The notes: generated by a model from the sequence alone, not told the origin. Shown: positions 21,093 through 30,039, counted from the first letter of the stretch. The stretch: DNA of 64,000 bases from Stenotrophomonas maltophilia (GCF_039555535.1 NZ_CP154630.1:4601001-4665000); one strand, 5' to 3'. Numbers and translations are program-made.

Positions 21093-22031
21093 ATGCGCAT
21101 CCTGATCCTCGGCGCCGGCGGTACCGGCGGTTACTTCGGTGGTCGACTGGCCCAGGCCGGCGTGGACGTGACCTTCCTCGTGCGCCCCGCCCGCGCAGCG
21201 CAGCTGGACCGCGATGGGCTGGTCATCCACAGCCCGATCGGCGATGCCTGCTTCCCGGTGCAGCACGTGACCGCCGAGGCACTGCCCGCGCTCGCCGCGG
21301 AGAAGCCGTTCGATCTGGTCATTCTCAGCTGCAAGGCCTATGACCTGGACAGCTCGATCGATGCCATCGCGCCGGCAGTCGGTGCGAACACCACCGTGCT
21401 GCCGATCCTCAACGGCCTGCATCACTACAACGCACTGGATGCGCGCTTCGGTCGTGAGGCGGTGCTCGGCGGCCTGTGCTTCATCAGCGCCACCAAGGCC
21501 GCCGACGGCGCCGTGCTGCATCTGGGCAAGCCGGCCAAGCTCACCTTCGGCGAGCGCGATGGCGGCGCGATCTCCGCGCGCGTGCGCGCCTTCGCTGCCG
21601 CCTGCGCACAGGCCAATCTTGATCACCTGGCCAGCGAGCACATCGGCCAGGAGCAATGGATCAAGTACACCTTCCTGACCGCGCTGGCCGCAGCCACCTG
21701 CCTGCTGCGTGCGGACATCGGCACCATCGTCGCTACCCACGATGGCGAGGCGATCGTGCGTGGCCTGTACGACGAGTGCCTGGCCGTGGCCGAGGCCGCC
21801 GGTGAACCGATTCCCGAAGCCGCGCAGGACAACGCGCGCGGCACCTTGACCCAGGCCGGATCTGCGCTGAAGGCATCGATGCTGCGTGACCTGGAGGCCG
21901 GCCAGCAGGTGGAGGTCGAGCAGATCGTCGGCGACATGCTGGCGCGTGCGCGCAAGGCCGACCAGGAAGCCCTGCTGCTGCAGGTCGCCTACAGCAGCCT
22001 GCAGGCCTACCAGGCACTGCGCAGCGCGTGA
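21093..22031 (+). CDS. panE: Ketopantoate reductase family (2-dehydropantoate 2-reductase)
   Basis: 312 residues from ATG 21093. It has an N-terminal NADP-binding loop RILILGAGGTGGYFGGRLAQ, a central DLVILSCKAYDLD, a catalytic-lysine region (EQWIKYTFLTALAAATCL) and the C-terminal substrate motif SMLRDLEAGQQVEVEQIVGDM, all as in ApbA/PanE enzymes. The canonical role is NADPH reduction of ketopantoate in coenzyme A synthesis. Paralogues acting on other 2-keto acids exist, so the symbol is tentative. Its stop overlaps the GTG start of the next gene by four bases. Confidence 0.8.
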   Translation: MRILILGAGGTGGYFGGRLAQAGVDVTFLVRPARAAQLDRDGLVIHSPIGDACFPVQHVTAEALPALAAEKPFDLVILSCKAYDLDSSIDAIAPAVGANTTVLPILNGLHHYNALDARFGREAVLGGLCFISATKAADGAVLHLGKPAKLTFGERDGGAISARVRAFAAACAQANLDHLASEHIGQEQWIKYTFLTALAAATCLLRADIGTIVATHDGEAIVRGLYDECLAVAEAAGEPIPEAAQDNARGTLTQAGSALKASMLRDLEAGQQVEVEQIVGDMLARARKADQEALLLQVAYSSLQAYQALRSA

Positions 22032-22954
22032 GCTTCGCGTTGCAGGCCAACGCACTGCCAGCGCGGGTGCTGATCCTCGGCCTGGGCTGGAGCGGATGCG
22101 TGCTGGCCACGCAGTTGCAGGCACGTGGCGTGCAGGTTGCTGGGACGGTGCGCGATCCGGCAGCGGCGCCCGATGACGGTCTTCGTCGGTATCGGTTGCA
22201 GGCCGACACCGCACCTTCGCCCGATCTGCTCGAGGAGATCGCACACGCCGATGCCGTGCTGTGCAGCGTGCCGCCCGATGCCGAGGGCGATCCTGCCTTG
22301 CGCCTGCTGCTGCCCGCGCTGTTGGCCAGCCCAGCACTGCGCTGGGTCGGCTATCTGTCGTCCACCTCGGTGTATGCCGATCGCGCCGGCGGTTGGATCG
22401 ACGAGCGCAGCGCGGCCGACGCCACCGACGCGGCCGGCGTGCAGCGCCTGCTCGCGGAAGCACAGTGGCGTGCACTGACCGGACAACGCGGCATCGCCTC
22501 GGCGGTGTTCCGCCTGCCAGGCCTGTACGGACCGGGCCGCAATGCGCTGGTGCAGTTGTCACAGGGCCGTGCACGCCACGTGGTTCGCCCGGACCAGGTG
22601 TTCAACCGACTGCACGTGGATGACCTGGCAACCGTCATCATCGCCGCAATGCGGCGACCGGCCCGGCAGGGTCTCTACCTGCCCAGCGACGACGAGCCCG
22701 CACCGCCGCAGGATGTGCTGGCCTTCGCCGCGAAGCTGGGCGGGTTTGCGCTGCCGCCCGCCGTGGCCTGGGATGACCCGGCACTGAGCCCGACGCTGCG
22801 ACGCTTCTACGAGAGCAACAAGCGCATCGACAGCCGGGGCACGCGTGAAGCGCTGGGGTGGGCGCCACGGTTTCCGACGTATCGGGAAGGGCTGAAGGAC
22901 CTTGCCGCTTCGCTCGCCGGGCATGGCCCGGCGCTACCGGACAGCGCTTTGTAG
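22028..22954 (+). CDS. NAD(P)-dependent epimerase/SDR family protein (YeeZ-like)
   Basis: 308 residues starting at GTG 22028, which overlaps the preceding stop (GTGA). Rossmann start RVLILGLGWSGCVLATQL, then GTVRDPAA; the middle has the extended-SDR region WVGYLSSTSVYADRAGGWIDE and FRLPGLYGPGRNAL. The group resembles YeeZ (unknown substrate). The last residues (GHGPALPDSAL) are encoded inside a minus-oriented SMAG palindrome. The TAG stop (22952-22954) is the TAG of the next SMAG element's GTAG, so the gene's 3' end has been written by repeats. Confidence 0.85.
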   Translation: MSFALQANALPARVLILGLGWSGCVLATQLQARGVQVAGTVRDPAAAPDDGLRRYRLQADTAPSPDLLEEIAHADAVLCSVPPDAEGDPALRLLLPALLASPALRWVGYLSSTSVYADRAGGWIDERSAADATDAAGVQRLLAEAQWRALTGQRGIASAVFRLPGLYGPGRNALVQLSQGRARHVVRPDQVFNRLHVDDLATVIIAAMRRPARQGLYLPSDDEPAPPQDVLAFAAKLGGFALPPAVAWDDPALSPTLRRFYESNKRIDSRGTREALGWAPRFPTYREGLKDLAASLAGHGPALPDSAL

Positions 22955-23029
22955 AGCCGAGCCCATGCTCGGCTGCTCTCCGTGTCCGTCGCGCTGCGCG
23001 CGATGAGCCGAGCATGGGCTCGGCTCTAC
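22915..23029. repeat. SMAG cluster overlapping the SDR gene end
   Basis: A minus-oriented element at 22915-22937 lies inside the coding region. A plus element at 22951-22974 (GTAGAGCCGAGCCCATGCTC...) and a minus element at 23006-23029 form an inverted dimer that could fold into one long hairpin between the convergent SDR and tatD genes. Confidence 0.85.
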
Positions 23030-23032
23030 GGA

Positions 23033-23836
23033 TCAACCCGCGTCGGGCAGACGGAAGAACGTGCGCGCGGCCGCCGTGGCATTGGCCGCGGTCAACGCAA
23101 CGTCCTCGCCACGGTCACGTGCCAGCTCTTCCACGATGTGCGACAGGAACATCGGTTCGTTGCGGCGATCCTTCGGCATCGGCTTCAGTGTGCGTGGCAG
23201 CAGGTACGGCGCGTCGGTCTCGATCATCAGGCGGTTGGCCGGGATGTTCTTCACCAGTTCGCGCAGGTGCGCTCCACGGCGCTCATCGCACAGCCAGCCG
23301 GTGATGCCGATGTACCAGTCCTGGTCCAGGTAGTCGAACAGTTCATCGCGTTCGCCGGTGAAGCAATGCACCACCGCCGGGCCGATGCGACCTTCGAAGT
23401 TCTTCATCTGTGCCATGAAATCGGCATGCGCGTCGCGCTGGTGCAGGAACAGCGGCTTGCCATTGTCCGCGGCCAGCTGCAGCTGGCGCTCGAACGCACG
23501 GTGCTGGGCCGGGCGCGGCGAGAAATCACGGAAGTAGTCCAGCCCACACTCCCCCACCGCCACCACTTCCGGATGGGCGTGCAGCGCGCGCATCTCGGCA
23601 TCGCATTCGTCGGTGTATTCCACCGCATGATGCGGGTGCACGCCGGCGGTGGCATACAGGAAGCCCGGATGCTGCTGCGCCAGCTGTACCGCCAACGGCG
23701 AGTGCTCGCGGCTGGCGCCGGTGATGACCATCTGCACCACGCCGGCCTGGCGCGCACGGTCCAGCACGGCATCGCGGTCGCGGTCGAAGGAGTCGTGGGT
23801 CAGGTTGGCGCCGATATCGATCAGGTGCATGGTCAT
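23033..23836 (-). CDS. tatD: TatD family metal-dependent deoxyribonuclease
   Basis: 267 residues from ATG 23836 (23830 and 23860 are alternatives). Metal ligands are visible: the family's opening His is replaced by Asn (DIGANLTHDSF, the TatD-proper pattern), then GVHPHHAVE, GECGLDYFRDFSPR, FLHQRDAH, VVHCFTG and ETDAPYLLPR. The C-terminal RRNEPMFLSHIVEEL is typical of TatD rather than YcfH/YjjV. It acts as a 3'-5' exonuclease in DNA repair and degradation. Divergent from hrpB, 62 bases apart. Confidence 0.93.
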   Translation of the reverse strand: MTMHLIDIGANLTHDSFDRDRDAVLDRARQAGVVQMVITGASREHSPLAVQLAQQHPGFLYATAGVHPHHAVEYTDECDAEMRALHAHPEVVAVGECGLDYFRDFSPRPAQHRAFERQLQLAADNGKPLFLHQRDAHADFMAQMKNFEGRIGPAVVHCFTGERDELFDYLDQDWYIGITGWLCDERRGAHLRELVKNIPANRLMIETDAPYLLPRTLKPMPKDRRNEPMFLSHIVEELARDRGEDVALTAANATAAARTFFRLPDAG

Positions 23837-23898
23837 CGCGGGGGAAAAGTGCCCGCGCATTGTACCTGCGCCGGCCGTGGCCCCTTATCCTTTGCATA

Positions 23899-26403
23899 AT
23901 GAACGCCCCGCTCTTCCCGATTTCCCCGCTGCTGCCACAGATCCAGCAGCACCTGGCTGCGCAGCCGCGGCTGGTGCTGGAAGCCCCACCCGGCGCAGGC
24001 AAGACCACCCAGGTGCCGCTGGCGCTGCTGGACGCACCGTGGCTGCAGGGCCGGAAGATCATCCTGCTGGAACCGCGCCGGGTGGCTGCGCGCAGCGCGG
24101 CGCTGTTCATGGCACGACAGCTCGGTGAAGAGGTCGGTGGCACGGTCGGCTACCGCATCCGCTTCGAGAACAAGATCTCGGCACGCACCCGCATCGAGGT
24201 CGTCACCGAGGGCATTCTCACCCGCATGCTGCAGGACGACCCGATGTTGGAAGAGGTCGGCGCAATCCTGTTCGACGAATTCCACGAACGCCACCTCAGC
24301 GGCGATCTGGGCCTGGCGCTGGCGCTGGACGTGCAGGCACAGCTACGCGATGACCTGCGTCTGGTGGTGATGTCGGCAACGTTGGATGGCGAGCGCTTGG
24401 CACGCTTCCTCGATGCGCCGCGACTGAGCAGCGAGGGCCGCAGCTACCCGGTGGCGATCAGCCATTTCCCGGCGCGCCGCGATGAGACGCTGGAACTGCA
24501 GGTGCGCCGCGCGGTGCAGCAGGCCCTGGCCGATCACCCCGGTGACCTGCTGGTGTTCCTGCCCGGCCAGCGCGAGATCGCGCGGGTGCAGGCCGGCCTG
24601 CAGGAATCGCTGGATGCCGGCGTCGAAGTACTGGCCCTGCATGGTGAGCTGCCGGTGGAACAGCAGGCGCGCGTGCTGCAGGCCGCCAGCGACGGCCGCC
24701 GCCGCGTGGTGCTGGCCACCAACGTGGCCGAGTCGTCGGTGACCCTGCCCGGCGTGCGCGTGGTGATCGACAGCGGCCAGGCACGCGAACCGCGCTACGA
24801 CCCCAACAGCGGCTTCACCCGGCTGGACGTGGTCTCCATCGCCCAGGCGTCGGCCGACCAGCGCGCCGGTCGCGCCGGTCGCGTGGCCGAAGGCGTGGCC
24901 TGGCGGCTGTGGCCGCAGTCGCAGCGATTGGAGCCGCAGCGCCGGGCCGAGATCGACCAGGTGGAACTGGCCGGACTGGCACTGGAACTGGCCGCTTGGG
25001 GCAGCAGCGACCTGCGCTTCCTCGATCCACCACCTGCCGGCCCGATGGGCGCCGCCCGCGAACTGCTGCAGCGGTTGGGCGCATTGTCCAGCAGTGGTGC
25101 GATCACCGCACTCGGCCGCCGCGTACTGGCGCTGGGTACGCACCCACGGATGGCGGCGATGCTGCTGGCCGCGCCCGATGCACGTTCGCAGGCGCTGGCC
25201 GCCGATCTGGCCGCGCTGCTGGAAGCGCGCGATCCGCTGCGCCAAGGCGGTGACGCGCTGGCGAGCCGCTGGCGCGCACTGGCCGCGTTCCGCAATGGCC
25301 GCACACCCGGCGATGCCAACCGTAGCGGGCTGGCCGCCATCGATGCCGCCGCCAAGCAGTGGCGTCGCCGCCTGCGCTGCGAAGCCACGCCGCCGGCCAG
25401 CATCGAGGCCCATCAGCTGGGTGACCTGCTCGCTCACGCCTTCCCTGATCGGATCGGCTTCCAGCATCCCGGCGATCCACTGCGTTACCTGCTGGCCAAT
25501 GGGCGCAGCGCGCGCCTGCACGAGCTGAGCGACCTGCGTGGCGAACCGTGGCTGGTGGCCAGCGAGCTTCGCTTCGAGGCACGCGATGCGCTGCTGCTGC
25601 GTGCCGCACCGGTGGACGAAGGCCAGCTGCGCAAGGCGTGGCCGGAGCGCTTCGTCACCGAAGATGTGGTCCGCTGGGACAGCGAGCGCCGCGCCCTGGT
25701 GGCCCTGCGCGAGACCCGTTTCGACCGCATCGTGTTGGACAGCCGCTCGGCCGGCCGGGTCGATCCGCAGCACGCCGCGCAGGCGCTGACCGACGCGGTG
25801 GCCGAGCTCGGCCTGCAGGCGCTGCCATGGACCGAAGGCCTGCGCCAGTGGCAGGCACGGGTGGAATCACTGCGGCGCTGGATGCCGGAGTTGGATCTGC
25901 CCGACTGCAGCGACGCGGCCCTGCTGGCCAACCGTGCGCAGTGGCTGCAGCCCGCGTTCGCCGGCAAGAGCCGTCTGGATGCGCTGGACGAGTCCAGCTT
26001 CGGCGAGGCGCTGAAGTCGCCGCTGGAGTGGTCGCAGCGGCAGCTGGTCGAGCGCCATGCGCCGACCCGCATTACCGTGCCGTCCGGACTGGAGCGGCCG
26101 ATCACCTACGAGTTGGACAGCGAAAGTGGCGAGCCCTTGCCACCGGTGCTGGCGGTGAAGCTGCAGGAACTGTTCGGCCTGGCTGATACGCCGCGCATCG
26201 CCGATGGGCGCGTGCCGCTGACCCTGCACCTGCTCTCCCCCGGCGGCCGCCCGTTGCAGGTCACCCAGGACCTGCGCAACTTCTGGGAAAGCACCTACGC
26301 CGAAGTGAAAAAGGAAATGAAGGGGCGCTACCCGCGGCATCCGTGGCCGGATGATCCGTGGACCGCGACGGCCACGCACCGGGCCAAGCCGCGCGGAACC
26401 TGA
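23899..26403 (+). CDS. hrpB: ATP-dependent RNA helicase HrpB
   Basis: 834 residues from ATG 23899. DExH helicase motifs in order: I APPGAGKTTQ, Ia LEPRRVAARSAA, II LFDEFHERH (DEFH variant of DEAH), III SATLDG, V ATNVAESSVTLPGV, VI DQRAGRAGR. A helicase-associated region follows, and then the HrpB-specific C-terminal domain (ending ESTYAEVKKEMKGRYPRHPWPDDP, a strong family signature). Full length. RNA remodelling role; the exact target is not known in bacteria. The GGGGTCAGA palindrome copy B follows five bases after the stop. Confidence 0.95.
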   Translation: MNAPLFPISPLLPQIQQHLAAQPRLVLEAPPGAGKTTQVPLALLDAPWLQGRKIILLEPRRVAARSAALFMARQLGEEVGGTVGYRIRFENKISARTRIEVVTEGILTRMLQDDPMLEEVGAILFDEFHERHLSGDLGLALALDVQAQLRDDLRLVVMSATLDGERLARFLDAPRLSSEGRSYPVAISHFPARRDETLELQVRRAVQQALADHPGDLLVFLPGQREIARVQAGLQESLDAGVEVLALHGELPVEQQARVLQAASDGRRRVVLATNVAESSVTLPGVRVVIDSGQAREPRYDPNSGFTRLDVVSIAQASADQRAGRAGRVAEGVAWRLWPQSQRLEPQRRAEIDQVELAGLALELAAWGSSDLRFLDPPPAGPMGAARELLQRLGALSSSGAITALGRRVLALGTHPRMAAMLLAAPDARSQALAADLAALLEARDPLRQGGDALASRWRALAAFRNGRTPGDANRSGLAAIDAAAKQWRRRLRCEATPPASIEAHQLGDLLAHAFPDRIGFQHPGDPLRYLLANGRSARLHELSDLRGEPWLVASELRFEARDALLLRAAPVDEGQLRKAWPERFVTEDVVRWDSERRALVALRETRFDRIVLDSRSAGRVDPQHAAQALTDAVAELGLQALPWTEGLRQWQARVESLRRWMPELDLPDCSDAALLANRAQWLQPAFAGKSRLDALDESSFGEALKSPLEWSQRQLVERHAPTRITVPSGLERPITYELDSESGEPLPPVLAVKLQELFGLADTPRIADGRVPLTLHLLSPGGRPLQVTQDLRNFWESTYAEVKKEMKGRYPRHPWPDDPWTATATHRAKPRGT

Positions 26404-26408
26404 AGGGC

Positions 26409-26447
26409 GGGGTCAGAGCCGTTTCCCAACGGAAAGGGATCCGACCC
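26409..26447. repeat. GGGGTCAGA-type palindrome, copy B
   Basis: Starts GGGGTCAGAGCCGTTT and ends AAAGGGATCCGACCC, directly after the hrpB stop codon. One left-arm base differs from other copies, and the last C is lost. Confidence 0.8.
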
Positions 26448-26563
26448 ACCCTGCCTGATCCTGAATGGCTACGCTAAAGTCACACCGCCTGCGGCCCCGA
26501 CTGACATACCGTTTACGGGCAACACGCGACACTGGACTTCGACCCGAGGCAAAGGACCCCCGC

Positions 26564-26938
26564 ATGAGCAAGCTCACCGTAATCACCGACCGCGCTCTGG
26601 AGCGCGCCCTGGAACTGGCCCACACCGCCGGCGATGGCCTGAAGAGCGCCGGTGGCAGCCTGCGCAATGCGGACTGGATCAAGACCGGCGCCGCCATCGG
26701 CGCAGTGAAGACCGGCGGCAAGGTCGCCACCAAGTTCGCACGCCGCAACCCGGCCGTGACCATCGCCGCTGCTGCCGTCGGTGTCGGCCTGCTGGGCTAT
26801 GCGCTGTACCGCAAGCAGCAGAAGAAGAAGGCTGCCAATGGCCACGTGGTGAATGGGCAGGCGCAGCGCATCAACGCACGTGACCGCCGCAACGACACCG
26901 TGGTGGACGAGCACAGCGATATCGGCAGCGACGCCTGA
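26564..26938 (+). CDS. Small single-pass membrane protein of unknown function
   Basis: 124 residues from ATG 26564, which has AAAGGA upstream. A frame extension to 26465 has no initiation context. The N-terminal 60 residues form an amphipathic helix (RALERALELAHTAGDGLKS), then TGGKVATKFARRNP. A hydrophobic segment, VTIAAAAVGVGLLGYALYR (about 66-84), follows with a Lys-rich and polar tail. The layout resembles ElaB/YqjD-type ribosome-associated inner-membrane proteins, but no specific motif supports that. Function unknown. Confidence 0.72.
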   Translation: MSKLTVITDRALERALELAHTAGDGLKSAGGSLRNADWIKTGAAIGAVKTGGKVATKFARRNPAVTIAAAAVGVGLLGYALYRKQQKKKAANGHVVNGQAQRINARDRRNDTVVDEHSDIGSDA

Positions 26939-26950
26939 GTGTGACCGACC

Positions 26951-26986
26951 GGGTCAGAGCCCTTCCTGCGGAAGGGATCTGACCCC
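26951..26986. repeat. GGGGTCAGA-type palindrome, copy C (short form)
   Basis: GGGTCAGAGCCCTTCC / GGAAGGGATCTGACCCC. It has lost one outer G and a few internal bases relative to the 39-base copies, but the arms still match. Confidence 0.8.
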
Positions 26987-26992
26987 GAGCCA

Positions 26993-27023
26993 GGGCCGGA
27001 TGCCGCGAGGTATCCGGCCCTTT
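26993..27023 (+). terminator. Rho-independent-like terminator
   Basis: GGGCCGGAT (26993-27001) pairs with ATCCGGCCC (27012-27020), followed by TTTCTGTTT. It should end the transcript of the small membrane protein gene and sits just before the convergent rluE stop. Confidence 0.8.
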
Positions 27024-27028
27024 CTGTT

Positions 27029-27568
27029 TCAGCCGATCTGCCGCCACTGCCCCGGCTGCAGGTCGTCCAGCCGGTAGGGTCCCATCGAAACGCGGACCAG
27101 GCGCAGCGTCGGCAGGTTCACCGCCGCGGTCATCCGCCGCACCTGGCGATTGCGGCCCTCGCGGATAGTGATCGCCAGCCAGGCATCGGGGACGGTCTTG
27201 CGGAAGCGCACCGGCGGATCGCGTGTCCACAGCGACGGCGCCGGATCGAGGCGCTCGATCTTCGCCGGCAAGGTCGGCCCGTCATTCAGCTCCACCCCAT
27301 CGCGCAGCCGTTGCAGCTGCTCATCGCTGGGCGTGCCTTCCACCTGCACCCAGTAGGTCTTGTCGGCCTTGTGCCTGGGGTCGGTCAGCTTGTGCGCCAG
27401 CGTGCCGTTATCCGTCAGCAGCAGCAGGCCTTCGCTGTCATGGTCCAGACGACCGGCGGCATACACGCGCGGCGGCAGGCCGAACCCGGCCAGGGTCGGC
27501 CGCGGCGGCACGCTGCGGTCGGTGAACTGGCAGAGCACGTTGAAGGGCTTGTTGAAGGCGATCAGCAT
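27029..27568 (-). CDS. rluE: 23S rRNA pseudouridine synthase (RluE type)
   Basis: 179 residues from ATG 27568 (27598 would add ten residues). It begins MLIAFNKPFNVLCQFTD, the typical start of the RsuA/RluE family, without an S4 domain. The catalytic Asp lies in YAAGRLDHDSEGLLLLTDNG. The C-terminal REGRNRQVRRMTAAVNLPTLRLVRVSMG is the family fingerprint. The length and missing S4 domain fit RluE, which modifies U2457 of 23S rRNA in E. coli. The frame is open further upstream (to 27865) but that region is antisense noise. Confidence 0.88.
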   Translation of the reverse strand: MLIAFNKPFNVLCQFTDRSVPPRPTLAGFGLPPRVYAAGRLDHDSEGLLLLTDNGTLAHKLTDPRHKADKTYWVQVEGTPSDEQLQRLRDGVELNDGPTLPAKIERLDPAPSLWTRDPPVRFRKTVPDAWLAITIREGRNRQVRRMTAAVNLPTLRLVRVSMGPYRLDDLQPGQWRQIG

Positions 27569-27656
27569 TGCGGGCACGGCGGGCGGCGGATGAGGCATTG
27601 TCCCACGCCGCGCTGCCCGCTCACCGGGCATCGCTTTGGCCGAGGCTGCGGCGGGA

Positions 27657-27917
27657 TCAGCCGAAGACCTTCCACTCCAGCAGGAACGAGCCCAGCACCA
27701 GCGCGATGCCGCAAGCCGCGATGATATTGGCCCGGCGCCGCAGGCGAACCGGCGGCGGATTCGTGGCACGCGCGCGTTCCTCCAGCAGCGCACCGGCGAA
27801 CAGCACGGCAAACCCCACCGTCGCCACCAGGTCGTAGGCATGGCCACCGTAGAACACGAAATCAATCAGCCGCGCCAGCACCAGCACGGCCACGGCGATG
27901 TAGAACACTTTCTTCAA
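27657..27917 (-). CDS. Small three-helix membrane protein, TTG start proposed
   Basis: I propose TTG 27917 as the start, with GGAG eight bases upstream (TGGAGTGGACTG), giving 86 residues beginning LKKVFYIAVAVLVLARLIDF. Longer starts at 27947 or 27962 would run through a SMAG palindrome and are unlikely. Three hydrophobic segments are visible (about 3-20, 28-45, 66-82) with a positive loop RLRRRAN between the last two. No known family recognised. It lies between rluE and a SMAG element. Confidence 0.6.
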   Translation of the reverse strand: MKKVFYIAVAVLVLARLIDFVFYGGHAYDLVATVGFAVLFAGALLEERARATNPPPVRLRRRANIIAACGIALVLGSFLLEWKVFG

Positions 27918-27932
27918 CAGTCCACTCCATGG

Positions 27933-27955
27933 GTAGCGCCGGGCCATGCCCGGCG
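27933..27955 (+). repeat. SMAG palindrome
   Basis: GTAGCGCCGGGCCATGCCCGGCG. A degenerate opposite copy (CGCCGGGC...GCCCGGC) lies at 27991-28008, near the methyltransferase stop. Confidence 0.85.
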
Positions 27956-28017
27956 GATGCACATTGCGTCGATTGCCACGCCGCTGCGCTCGCCGGGCGT
28001 GGCCCGGCCCTGCCGAT

Positions 28018-28875
28018 TTACGGCTTGATGAAGCGCAGGGTCATGCGGTCGCTTTCGCCGATCGCCTGGTACTTCGCATCATCGGCCTTGTCGTGCTGGT
28101 TGGTCGGCGGCAGCGTCCAAACACCGTTCGGGTGGTCCTTGGTGTCGCGCGGGTTGGCGTTGACCTCGCTGCGCGCATCCAGCTTGAAGCCGGCGGCCTC
28201 GGCCATCGCGATCACCTGCTGCTGGCCGACATAGCCGGTGTCATCGTCGTCGGCCACATCGGCCTTGGCGCGATGCTCGACCACGCCCAGGACGCCACCC
28301 GGCTTGAGTACATTGAAGAAGCCCTGGAACATGCCCTGCGCCTGGCCGGCCTTGCGCCAGTTGTGCACGTTGCGGAAGGTCAGCACCACGTCGGCTGAAT
28401 TGGCCGGGCCGAACACCGGCTTCGCCGGATCGTAGGCCACCACGGCAGTCTTGCCGAACTGCGCCGGGGCGCCGGCGTACTTCTTCTCCAGGCTGTCGCG
28501 GCTGCGCTGCTGGTAGTCACGGCCGCGGCCTTCGGGCACGGCCATCGGGTCGACCACGGCGGCGACGTAATGACCCTTGTCATGCAGCAGCGGCGCCAGG
28601 ATCTCCGAGTACCAGCCGTTGCCGGGGGTGATCTCGATGACGGTCTTTTCCGGAGCCACCTTGAAGAACGACAGCGTCTGCGCCGGATGACGGAAGCCAT
28701 CGCGCTTGATGTTGTTGGCATCGCGGGTGGGCGCCTTCACCGCCGCCTCGATGGCCGGCGAGACCTGAATCTTCGCCGGCGCCACCGTGGCCGGTGCGGC
28801 GAACGCGGGAACAGCAGCAAGCAGGGCCGAAGCAAGCAGCAGGCGGCAGCCACGCAGGGACGAAGCAGGCATCAT
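28018..28875 (-). CDS. Exported class I SAM-dependent methyltransferase-like protein
   Basis: 285 residues using ATG 28875 (28872 is an alternative). Residues 1-26 form a signal peptide (RLLLASALLAAVPAFA), so the protein is predicted to be exported. The mature part has a methyltransferase fold: motif I IEITPGNGWYSEILAP, then VVDPMA, ADVVLTFRNVHNW and LKPGGVLGVVEHRA. Motif I has N-G-W where G-x-G is usual. Periplasmic methyltransferases are rare, because SAM is cytosolic. The family is widespread but uncharacterised, and may use the fold for another purpose. Confidence 0.8.
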   Translation of the reverse strand: MMPASSLRGCRLLLASALLAAVPAFAAPATVAPAKIQVSPAIEAAVKAPTRDANNIKRDGFRHPAQTLSFFKVAPEKTVIEITPGNGWYSEILAPLLHDKGHYVAAVVDPMAVPEGRGRDYQQRSRDSLEKKYAGAPAQFGKTAVVAYDPAKPVFGPANSADVVLTFRNVHNWRKAGQAQGMFQGFFNVLKPGGVLGVVEHRAKADVADDDDTGYVGQQQVIAMAEAAGFKLDARSEVNANPRDTKDHPNGVWTLPPTNQHDKADDAKYQAIGESDRMTLRFIKP

Positions 28876-29044
28876 CGGGACGACTCCAACGGAAGATGCG
28901 GCGAGACTAGCAGTCGCAGCGTCCAAGGTGTTCACAAAACGTTAGCGGCGTGCGCATCGCGGAACACTGTTTTGTGGTCGCCGCCGCAGCACGGTCACAC
29001 ATCGCGTTCTATTCTGGAGCACTTCCCCCAAGGAGTCCGTGCCC

Positions 29045-30001
29045 ATGACGGCAACCCGCGAACTGGGCCGTTCCGGCCTGCATGTACGTCCGCTCGCCTT
29101 CGGTGGCAACGTGTTCGGCTGGAGCGCCGATGAGAAGGCCAGCTTCGCCCTGCTCGATGCCTTCGTCGATGCCGGCTTCAACCTGGTCGATACCGCCGAT
29201 GTGTATTCGGCCTGGGTATCCGGCAATGCCGGCGGCGAATCGGAAGCGCTGATCGGCAAGTGGTTCGCCCGCAGCGGCAAGCGCGACAAGGTGGTGCTGG
29301 CGACCAAGGTGGCCAAGTGGGCCGAGCGTCCCGGCCTGACCCCGGACAACATCACTGCGGCGGTCGAGGATTCGCTGCGCCGCCTGCAGACCGACGTCAT
29401 CGATCTTTACCAGGCCCACGAGGATGACGAGTCGACGCCGCTGGAAGCCACGCTGGCTGCGTTCGGACGCCTGATCGAAGCCGGCAAGGTACGCGCCATC
29501 GGCGCCTCCAACTACAGCGCCACGCGCCTGGCCGACGCGCTGAAGGTGTCCACCGACTACAAGCTGCCGCGTTACGAAACCCTGCAGCCGGAGTACAACC
29601 TGTACGACCGCGCCGGCTACGAGAAGGAACTGGAACCGCTGGTGCAGCGCGAACAGATCGGCGTGATCGGTTACTACGCGCTGGCCAGTGGCTTCCTCAG
29701 CGGCAAGTACCGCACGCCGGCTGATGCGGCCAAGAGCCCGGCGCGTGGCGAGACAGTAGTGAAGCGCTATCTGAACCCGCGCGGCCTGCGCATCCTGCAG
29801 GCGCTGGATGACGTGGCCAGCAAGCACGGCGCCAGCGCTGCGCAGATCGCACTGGCCTGGCAGATCGCACGGCCGTCGATCACCGCGCCGATCGTCAGCG
29901 CTACCAGCGTCGAACAGCTGCACGATCTGCTGGCGGCGGCGAACGTGTCGTTGAGCGTGCAGGATGTCGCGCAGCTGGATGCCGCCAGCACGGAAGCCTG
30001 A
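29045..30001 (+). CDS. Aldo/keto reductase
   Basis: 318 residues from ATG 29045, with AAGGAG ten bases upstream; a GTG at 29039 is too close to that site. Catalytic tetrad elements: Asp and Tyr in NLVDTADVYSAWVSG, Lys in VLATKVAKW, His in DLYQAHEDDES. NADP-binding C-terminus AQIALAWQIARPSITAPIVSATSVEQL. It belongs to the YajO/AKR11-like group that reduces aldehydes. Natural substrate unknown. Confidence 0.9.
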   Translation: MTATRELGRSGLHVRPLAFGGNVFGWSADEKASFALLDAFVDAGFNLVDTADVYSAWVSGNAGGESEALIGKWFARSGKRDKVVLATKVAKWAERPGLTPDNITAAVEDSLRRLQTDVIDLYQAHEDDESTPLEATLAAFGRLIEAGKVRAIGASNYSATRLADALKVSTDYKLPRYETLQPEYNLYDRAGYEKELEPLVQREQIGVIGYYALASGFLSGKYRTPADAAKSPARGETVVKRYLNPRGLRILQALDDVASKHGASAAQIALAWQIARPSITAPIVSATSVEQLHDLLAAANVSLSVQDVAQLDAASTEA

Positions 30002-30008
30002 GTTGCAG

Positions 30009-30027
30009 TGCCGGCCGCTGGCCGGCA
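30009..30027. repeat. SMAG-related palindrome after the aldo/keto reductase
   Basis: TGCCGGCC-gct-GGCCGGCA, extended by TTGCA/TGCA on the flanks. It lacks the usual GTAG head (reads GCAG). Confidence 0.7.
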
Positions 30028-30039
30028 TTGCACAACAGC

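Noticed and set aside
22915..23029. CRISPR-like repeats from regularly recurring SMAG elements
   Set aside because: Copies are self-complementary, irregularly spaced, and occur in either orientation without unique spacers of constant length.
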